14,479 bases of DNA. Origin: Nephromyces sp. MM_2019 (Eukaryota > Apicomplexa > Aconoidasida > Nephromycida). Position numbers and translations under genes: made by a program. Where the stretch lies: the NCBI GenBank assembly GCA_015657535.1, contig JADHZB010002125.1, positions 3,070 through 17,548 on the forward strand. Direction: 5' to 3'. A model generated the notes under the pieces. That model searched no databases. It was not told the DNA's origin and worked only from the letters and a program-made list of their open reading frames with translations. Shown here piece after piece: positions 9,364 to 14,479 of this stretch (the stretch's first letter is position 1; each line of letters starts with the position of its first letter).

Positions 9364-9388
9364 ACATCCTCAGAGGAGGATGTTTTTT
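9364..9388 (+). other. Hairpin followed by a T-run
   Basis: ACATCCTC (9364-9371), loop AGAG, GAGGATGT (9376-9383), then TTTTT. The shape resembles a terminator or the end of a small Pol III-type RNA, but no A/B box or RNA gene upstream was recognised. Confidence 0.35.
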
Positions 9389-9403
9389 GTGCAAATTTGG
9401 GCA

Positions 9404-9524
9404 GAAGAGGATGAAGCCTGGGTAACTTTAACCCGAAAAATGATGAAAAACAGAAAAAACAGCAGAAGAGGATGGAGTTTGCTCAAATTTGACCAAACAG
9501 TGCTGAAAAACATAAAAATAATCA
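9404..9524 (+). repeat. Degenerate 60-bp direct repeat
   Basis: AGAAGAGGATGAAG at 9404 and AGAAGAGGATGGAG at 9464 each begin about 60 bp sharing CTTTAACC/ATTTGACC and a TGAAAAACA-AAAAA tail at equal spacing. They look like two diverged copies. Confidence 0.55.
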
Positions 9525-10100
9525 AAACACACCGATTTCGCATCAAATTTTCGCCAAGAGAGAAAGAATTCACCTTTTATGAAGAAGTTTCTTTGAAGAA
9601 AACAAAACAGCCACACTTTTGATGAATAAAAGCAGCTTTTTTCACGTCAGAGAGTGGATTTTCTTCGATATGAAAAGTTTAACACAGCTGATTTTGAAAC
9701 TCTGAGATTCGCGAAGAGACCTATTTTTTTTTTGTAGAAAATTTGATGCAGACATCTTCTTTGATTATGTACTACGTTTAGTAGCAGAAGATTTTAAAAA
9801 GAAGCAAAAAATGACGTTTTTCATACATTTTTCTTCCTGTGCTTCTTTGATTTTTTAGCATATGAGGAAGGTGTATACATTTTGATGTTTTAGAAAAGTT
9901 TAAAAGTTTGAAACATCTTGAAGACGATTTTGTGCTTCTTTTCTCAAACGCCTTAGCACACTGAGAATAGCTTGGAAGTGCGAGCTCTGAGATTTATGTG
10001 TGTGTAGTTTTTGTAGGTGGTGTGTGTTTGTAGTGATTAAGTGTTTGTCTGTGTGTGTGTGTGTGTGTGCTTGTGTGTGTGGTTTTACACTGTTTTCTAG

Positions 10101-10175
10101 GCGTGCAAATTTTTAAAGAGGCTGAATTTCATCACATTTTTGATGCAAGCGAATCTTTGCCTGAAGACAACTTTT
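10101..10175 (+). CDS. Possible short exon upstream of the GalT gene
   Basis: After acceptor-like ACACTGTTTTCTAG the frame reads VQIFKEAEFHHIFDASESLP then EDNF, and ends at a GTGTATGTGG donor-like site. It sits in TG-rich sequence, as confirmed exons do. No partner exon or family is recognised. Confidence 0.28.
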
Positions 10176-10361
10176 GTGTATGTGGGAGTGTGTGTGTGAG
10201 TTTGTGTGGAAGCGTATGTTTGATCTCAGCTTTAATCGTTTCTAAAACCCCTTTTTTATGGTATTCTTTGTTTACTATCATTATCTGCCTTTTCTCCATC
10301 TTTTGCTACATCCTTCACCGATTCTACCTGCTTTTTCCTATTTCTGCATCTTCTTGCGCTT

Positions 10362-10503
10362 CCCCCCTCAGTATTACATGACCCCCCTCGATAATGCACC
10401 TCCCTACCCTCGATCTTGAATCACCCCCCTCAATATTGAGCCGACCCCGTCAATCTTTATCCACCCCCCTCAATCTTACACCACCCCCCCATCAATCGAA
10501 ACT
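10362..10503 (+). repeat. Seven degenerate ~20-bp C-rich repeats upstream of the GalT gene
   Basis: Copies of CCCCCCTCAATNTT begin near 10362, 10382, 10405, 10423, 10444, 10463 and 10483, spaced 18 to 23 bp (about two helical turns). The array ends about 20 bp before the ATG at 10524. Phased spacing next to a start codon suggests promoter or 5' UTR elements, but function is inference. Confidence 0.7.
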
Positions 10504-10523
10504 CCCACGCACACGCACTCACA

Positions 10524-11054
10524 ATGAGAATACCCTTCACTCCTTTCCGGGGAGTTCGACTGTATACTACATCATTTCGCAGCTTTTATTTGAAGGCCCT
10601 GCAGTGGGGGGGTGTACATACACCCCCTTTTTCTCCTATTTCCCATAGTTTAGAGACTTCTCATCAGCTTCTAAAATACAGCAGTTTCATCAGTTCCATA
10701 CGCTTTGAGGCGTCTGGAACACGAGGAAAAGCTTCTTCTTCATCCACATATTCCGCTGAAATCAGTTCTTTTTCGCCGGAAAGAGACAAAATCCCTCCCT
10801 CATCTTCCAAAGAAAACAGCGGATTTAAAGCAGAAAACCTATCGACTCAGCAGCCTATTGAGGAAGAGGAGAGTTTCTCAGATGAAACTACTTCACGTGA
10901 AGGTATGGCACACACAGTGAAGGCTTTACAGTGTGATATACACCCCTCTGGAACACACTGCACTGTTCTACCGGCTGCTAACTTTGAAGCTCGAAGTATA
11001 GTTGAAGAGCATGCCAGGCATCCCAAGCATAATGAGCTGTGTGGGCCTAATGTG
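10524..11054 (+). CDS. GalT gene exon 1, N-terminal extension
   Basis: An ATG with A at -3 opens a 177-codon frame ending HNELCGPNV at donor GTGTGTGTAG. Residues 1-43 contain five or more basic and no acidic residues ([20 protein letters not shown]...), like an organelle presequence. Residues 60-130 are Ser/Glu-rich. None of this is part of the GalT core. It is joined to exon 2 because both ends are phase 0. It could also belong to a separate gene. Confidence 0.5.
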
Positions 11055-13259
11055 GTGTGTGTGTAGGTAGGGGGTGTGGCAGTCTGTTGTGTGCGTGGAG
11101 GGGATGGGGGATATGGTATTAGCCTGTGTGTGGGTTTGCTATTAGCCTGCGTGTTGGTGTCTGTGTGTGTGAGATCCGTGTGTCAGTATGGTATCAGCCT
11201 GTTTATATGTTTCGTATTAGCCTGTGTGTGTGTGTGTGCGTGTGCGTGGTATTACTATCTCATTATAAACTATAATAAAGTGTTCACGTTTGATTTACCG
11301 GCTTATTCCTTTTGAAGCTTTCGATTGCATTAACAGTCTCTTCTCACCCTTAAGCTTGGACTCACAGATGCTAATTCTACCAGTATACACACACAAACTT
11401 CCTGCTCGCGATCGCTTTCAGCACAGACGCATACGCACACACACGCGCATACATACACATACACATATGTGCACACACACACGCTCCCCCCCAAAATTCC
11501 CAATCACTCCTCAGCGATGGACTACCGGCCCCCCCCCCAAGACTCCTACCTTCCTCCGGCATTGTATAGTCACTGAGCAGTGGTCGATCTTCGCTATCGA
11601 CGGGAATCTTGACAAACCAATGACTTATAGGCTTAAAACAGGTGAAAATACTGATAAAACCTCTAGCAGAGACGCACACAAGAAGGACTGCCCTTTTTGC
11701 CCAGGCAATGAGCATCGGTGTGTGTGTGTGTAGTTGGGAGTGTGTGTGGTAGGTGGGGTGTGTATGTGTTAGGTAGGTTTTGTGTATTGGTTTTGATGTG
11801 TGTGATATGCGTGGTAGTTGTGTGTGTGTGCACAAGTTTAATACAATCTGTGTTTTTTAGCGTTTAACTTTTGCTTTGTGCACTTTTTTGCTTCACTTAC
11901 TTCATAGCATCCCTTGTGTGTGAGCTTTAACTGTGTGTGCGAGTATCTGGCATCTGCTTCTAGGCGTCTACACACACACATTCAAGCACTGCAGTATTTT
12001 GTGTGTGTCGCAGATAAGTCTATACTTGTGTGTGTGCATCGACTCAGAGTCTATTATCTGCTTCTAGAGGTCTACACACATTCAAACACTGCAGTATCTT
12101 GTGTGTGATATATCTATATAGCTCTAAATCTGTGTGTGTGCGCTGACTCAGCTGCCCTAAGCCTCTATATGAAGTAAAGTCAGCCTCTAAGAATGATTGG
12201 AAAGTTCGAGTAATCCCAAACAAATTCACCTTCTTACGTGGAGGCAAAGATGTGGCGTGTGGCTTCTGGGGGCATCATCTTCAAGTTGCTGGAACAGGGA
12301 TTCAAGAGGTTGCCGATTTTGTGTGTGAGCTTTAACTGTGTGTGTGTGTTTGTGCGTGTATCTGGGGGAAGGGTTTAACTCTGTGTATGTCCATCCGTGA
12401 GCTCTAACATTGTGTGTCTGGGGGTTTTAACTCTTTGTGTGTCCGTGGGCTTTAAGTCTATGTGTGTGTCCGTCGGCTTTAACTATATTTGTGTGCGTTT
12501 TCCCTTTTATGAGTTTGGATGTGTGTGTGTGTGTGTGTTTTTGTGTGTGTTTTGACTCTCTGTGTGTGTTTCGGTTGGCTTCCTTGTAGTTACCTTTCTT
12601 TTACTTACAAGCTGGGTTTTTGCTGATGTATAGAGTTTGTCTCTCATTTTACCTGCGTTTGTGTGCGGGTTTGGTCTGTCTTATCGCCTGTATATGCAGT
12701 TCGCCTTTCTTTTTGCCTGTGTGTGCGAAGCGCTTCTCTTCTTGGCCCCCCTATGATTCTTATTGTGTGTGAGTGTGTGTGTTAGCACATTTTCCCATTT
12801 ACTCCTGCGTTTTTGCTCCTCTTTTGACGGAGTTTGGTGTGTTTCACTAGCTGTGCGTATACTGCCTGCTTCTATCCTCTTCATGCAGGTAGTTATACAG
12901 AGTCCTCATCACAATACATGCCCAGCTTTGATGACTACTGATGAGCTTTATATGTGTATGGAAGCTCTCTTACTGAGGGGTCAGGCTGCAGCTGCTGATC
13001 CTCGTGTGTTGTATGTCGTTCTCTTTGAAAATCATGGCCCCAGATCTGGAGGTTGGTGTGTATGTGACTGTGGGGGTATGTGTGCGTGACTGTGTGGGTG
13101 TGTGTGCGTGACTGTGACTGTGTGTGATTATATGGGCGTGATTGTATGGATGATTGTGTGGATATGAATTTGTGTGTGTCTGCGATTTTATGTGCTTGTT
13201 TGCCTAAGCGGCTTTACTGCGAAAGATAGTAAACCTTCTTACTTAGTCTCACTCCTGTC

Positions 13260-13321
<62 letters not shown>

Positions 13322-13735
13322 ATTGTGATTATTAGTATGACTGTGTGTGTATGCAACTGCAGTCGTGATCATCATTATCACTGTGACTGTGTGTGTGCGT
13401 GTGACCATCGTCAATATCATATGACTGACTATGTGCGTGTGTGTGTGTGTGTGTGTGTGTATAATACCTACCTTCTCCCTTCATCTATGACAACGCTTCT
13501 CAGGCTCGTTAGAACACCCTCATTTCCAGATAATAGGCTTACCTATAGTCCCTACTGTAGTGCTTCAAAGGCTGGAATCTGCGAAGCGCTTCTACAGCCT
13601 CAATAAGGAGTGTGTGTTCTGCCAAACTCTACGCGATGAGCTGCATGATTTGGAGGGTGATGGCACGAGGATAATATACCAAAACAAAGACTTTGTAGCT
13701 TTTATTCCGTATGCTGTTACTAGGTTAGATACTCT
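10524..13735 (+). CDS. GALT: GalT-family nucleotidyltransferase (galactose-1-P uridylyltransferase / ADP-sugar phosphorylase), 3' end beyond window
   Basis: Exons: 10524-11054, 11515-11717, probable micro-exon 11908-11915, 12184-12320, 12889-13051, 13504-13735. All phases agree, giving 424 residues before the window runs out of exons. Motifs in order: VTEQWSIFA (first strand), CPFCPGNE (C236, C239), [24 protein letters not shown] (H301), [20 protein letters not shown] (H352, H354, Q356) and a second pair CVFC (384, 387), then FVAFIPYA. In the E. coli GalT numbering these match C52/C55/H115/H164 (metal) and H166 (nucleophile). Family members transfer UMP or AMP between sugar-1-phosphate and nucleotide; sequence does not fix the substrate. 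The second CxxC is seen in ADP-glucose phosphorylase and prokaryotic GalT-like members. The C-terminal third (LPxxH onward) is missing. Confidence 0.78.
11055..11514 (+). other. Intron 1 of the GalT gene
   Basis: 460 nt. It starts GTGTGTGTAGG and is TG-rich to about 11250, then AT-rich, then CA-rich (11388-11480) with a C-run and a pyrimidine tract before the acceptor. It thus has TG tracts in its 5' half and CA tracts in its 3' half. Confidence 0.5.
11515..11717 (+). CDS. GalT gene exon 2, first CxxC
   Basis: Acceptor CAATCACTCCTCAG. It encodes residues 178-244: a Pro-rich start, [19 protein letters not shown] (the family's first strand, compare LRxDPVTxxWVIF) and [10 protein letters not shown]. 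The donor lies inside a (GT)n run, so its exact position is ambiguous by steps of 2 nt. 11718 is chosen for phase with the micro-exon. Confidence 0.75.
11908..11915 (+). CDS. Probable 8-nt micro-exon of the GalT gene
   Basis: CATCCCTT lies between a strong acceptor (CACTTTTTTGCTTCACTTAC then TTCATAG) and GTGTGTGAGCTTTAACTGTG, the same sequence that starts the intron after exon 3. Taking it in uses up phase 2 and leaves phase 1, exactly what exons 2 and 3 require, and adds Ile-Pro-Ser between GNEHR and SKNDW. Direct joining of exon 2 to exon 3 is also possible with a donor 2 nt further on. Confidence 0.35.
11918..12150 (+). repeat. Duplicated ~95-bp segment in the GalT intron before exon 3
   Basis: 11952-12047 and 12056-12150 share ATCTGCTTCTAG, GTCTACACACA, TTCAA-CACTGCAGTAT, a TGTGTG tract and GACTCAG in the same order, offset 103-104 bp. 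Both copies carry CTTCTAG and CTGCAG, which look like acceptor sites. Confidence 0.8.
12184..12320 (+). CDS. GalT gene exon 3, [10 protein letters not shown]
   Basis: After acceptor AAGTCAG this exon encodes residues 249-293, with [15 protein letters not shown] and [10 protein letters not shown], two conserved GalT-family blocks. It ends in phase 0 at GTGTGTGAGC. The 10-15 residue TPPE-type linker that normally precedes WxVRV is almost absent, reduced to a few residues. The exon lacks an ATG and only makes sense as an internal exon. Confidence 0.75.
12321..12500 (+). repeat. Degenerate tandem repeat at the 5' end of GalT intron after exon 3
   Basis: About six units of the type GTG(A/G)GCTTTAACT followed by a TGTGTG tract and often CCGT or CTGGGGG, 20 to 45 nt each. 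The first unit begins exactly at the intron 5' end. Confidence 0.7.
12321..12888 (+). other. Intron between GalT exons 3 and 4
   Basis: 568 nt, TG-rich in the first 230 nt, then T-rich with shorter TG phrases. No coding sequence is recognised. It ends CTATCCTCTTCATGCAG. Confidence 0.6.
12889..13051 (+). CDS. GalT gene exon 4, SPHHN and NHG
   Basis: Acceptor CTCTTCATGCAG. It completes the family phrase across the junction as [15 protein letters not shown] and continues to [14 protein letters not shown]300/H301 hold the place of the metal-binding His of the SPDH motif. The donor is GTTGGTGTGT at 13052; a better-looking GTGTGTATG 4 nt on would shift the frame away from the HPH motif. Confidence 0.8.
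13052..13503 (+). other. Intron between GalT exons 4 and 5
   Basis: 452 nt with an uninterrupted (GT)n run of about 28 units at 13263-13318 and another at 13434-13460. It ends in TTCTCCCTTCATC...CTTCTCAG. Confidence 0.65.
13263..13318. repeat. (GT)28 perfect microsatellite
   Basis: The longest uninterrupted dinucleotide run in the window. It is intronic in the GalT gene. Confidence 0.97.
13504..13735 (+). CDS. GalT gene exon 5, active-site HPHFQ
   Basis: Acceptor ACGCTTCTCAG. It encodes [16 protein letters not shown], then the second CxxC ([11 protein letters not shown]) and [16 protein letters not shown], ending DTL at a GTGTGTATGT donor. HPHFQ is the catalytic triad region; families usually carry Ser, Gly or Cys where Phe355 stands. 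The frame-correct exon begins 56 nt before the first in-frame ATG-like codon. Confidence 0.82.
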
Positions 13736-13767
13736 GTGTGTATGTGTGTGTATGTGTGTGTGTGTGG

Positions 13768-13798
<31 letters not shown>

Positions 13799-14159
13799 GG
13801 TTTGTATATGGGTAGGTGCGGGTAGGTGTGGGCTGGTGCATGTGTGTGCATGTCTGTGTGGGCGTGCTTTTGTGGGTGTGCTTCTGTGTGTGGGTAGATT
13901 GGTGTGTGTATGTGTGTGTGTATGTGAGTGTATGAGCCTGCGTGTATACGGGCGTGGGTAGGTGTGAATGCGGTGAGACGTGTGTATGTGAGCAGGTTTG
14001 AGTGTACGTAAGTGCATTATTAGATGTGTATATCTGTCTACATGTGTGTGTCATCTTAGATGTATATTTATCTTCTCAGATTAGAGTGTGTATCTCCTTA
14101 GGGTGTATGTGTGTGTGCGTGTATCTGATCCTTCTTCATACAGTGGGTCATTCAAATAT
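13736..14159 (+). other. TG-rich sequence after GalT exon 5, probably intron
   Basis: Begins GTGTGTATGTG directly after the coding frame and stays TG-rich to about 14125. CTTCTTCATACAG at 14131-14143 looks like an acceptor, but the sequence after it does not give the LPxxH block expected next in the family. The following GalT exon is therefore probably outside the window. Confidence 0.45.
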
Positions 14160-14227
14160 TTAGTGATTACCTGGAGCTTTAATGCGCGTGTATCCTCGCT
14201 TGATACCAATACCTCCGTCAGCTTTGC
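14160..14227 (-). CDS. Possible C-terminal exon of an unidentified minus-strand gene
   Basis: The minus frame reads CKADGGIGIKRGYTRIKAP and ends GNH-stop at 14160, preceded on that strand by a TG tract and AAAG acceptor-like bases. The composition is protein-like, but it has no recognised family, and the plus strand here is also open. It may simply be intronic. Confidence 0.22.
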
Positions 14228-14362
14228 ACACACACACGCAGGCTAAGACCACATATACCAACGCACGTACGCACACATAGATCAACACATATCCACTCCA
14301 ACGCGTCAGCACTCCCCCCCCCCACACCCACTCAGGCACATTCCCACAAATACCCACTCCGG

Positions 14363-14479
14363 CACCCCCCCACACACACACCAACACCCCCCCACACACA
14401 CACCAACACCCCCCCACACACACACCAACACCCCCCCACACACACACCAACACCCCCCCACACACACACCAACACCCCC
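14363..14479. repeat. 22-bp tandem repeat running off the window
   Basis: The unit ACACACACACCAACACCCCC plus CC repeats at a strict 22-bp spacing (AA at 14383, 14405, 14427, 14449, 14471), about five copies with no sequence variation. The strand bias is C-rich with no G. Confidence 0.95.

Larger units (their letters stand above)
8500..9960. other. AT-rich island without TG microsatellite, no confident gene
   Basis: Composition changes sharply near 8510 to runs of A and T with GAAGAAGA-like and AAATTTT words. TG/CA repeats are absent except at about 8810-8960. Frames at 8978-9310 and 9380-9622 look composed of the base bias (Lys, Phe, Asn) and show no domain. A GTTTATGAGGAAATATT direct repeat occurs at 8828 and 8893. 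Confidence 0.4.

Noticed and set aside
9364..9390. Rho-independent terminator or tRNA end
   Set aside because: The genome appears eukaryotic. There is no tRNA cloverleaf or A/B box nearby, and a single short hairpin is expected by chance in AT-rich DNA.
14363..14479. CRISPR or telomere repeat
   Set aside because: There are no spacers, and the 22-bp unit does not resemble TTTAGGG, TTAGGG or other known telomere units.

Overview
The window looks like nuclear DNA of a unicellular eukaryote. There are spliced genes on both strands, GT..AG introns of about 39 to 600 bp, no operon layout or ribosome binding sites, and (TG)n/(CA)n simple sequence almost everywhere outside exons and inside some of them. 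Long serine runs and low-complexity inserts in an otherwise conserved protein are compatible with an apicomplexan or other alveolate protist, but the organism is not identified from sequence alone.

Two genes can be reconstructed, and they point away from each other. On the minus strand (5866 down to 1390) eight exons join in one continuous frame into an 880-residue protein. Its C-terminal half has the layout of EME1/Mms4, the non-catalytic ERCC4-family partner of the MUS81 structure-specific endonuclease. It ends in a helix-hairpin-helix with the family's Tyr-Pro-(Thr/Ser)-Pro segment and a C-terminal Ile-Gly-Pro. The N-terminal half is swollen by serine, Thr-His and other low-complexity inserts encoded by DNA tandem repeats. 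On the plus strand (10524 to at least 13735) five exons plus a probable 8-nt micro-exon encode a GalT-family nucleotidyltransferase (galactose-1-phosphate uridylyltransferase / ADP-sugar phosphorylase, HIT superfamily). It has two CxxC pairs and an active-site HPHFQ, and its C-terminal part lies beyond the window.

Between the two start codons (5867-10523) there are 4.6 kb without a confident gene: a 45-bp tandem repeat upstream of the EME1-like gene, long TG- and CA-rich stretches, two weak exon candidates, a 1.4-kb AT-rich island (about 8500-9960) almost free of TG repeats, and a phased ~20-bp C-rich repeat just upstream of the GalT start. The left end (1-1389) is microsatellite-rich 3' flank. 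The right end carries intron or intergenic sequence and a 22-bp tandem repeat that runs off the window.

The most notable theme is the splice-site environment. About half of the inferred introns begin inside a (GT)n tract (GTGTGTG...), some introns carry TG near one end and complementary CA near the other, one intron is only 39 nt, and a near-identical intron 5' end occurs twice in the GalT gene. No functional link between the two genes is evident; they appear simply to be neighbours. All exon joins are inferred from reading-frame phase and family similarity, without transcript evidence.
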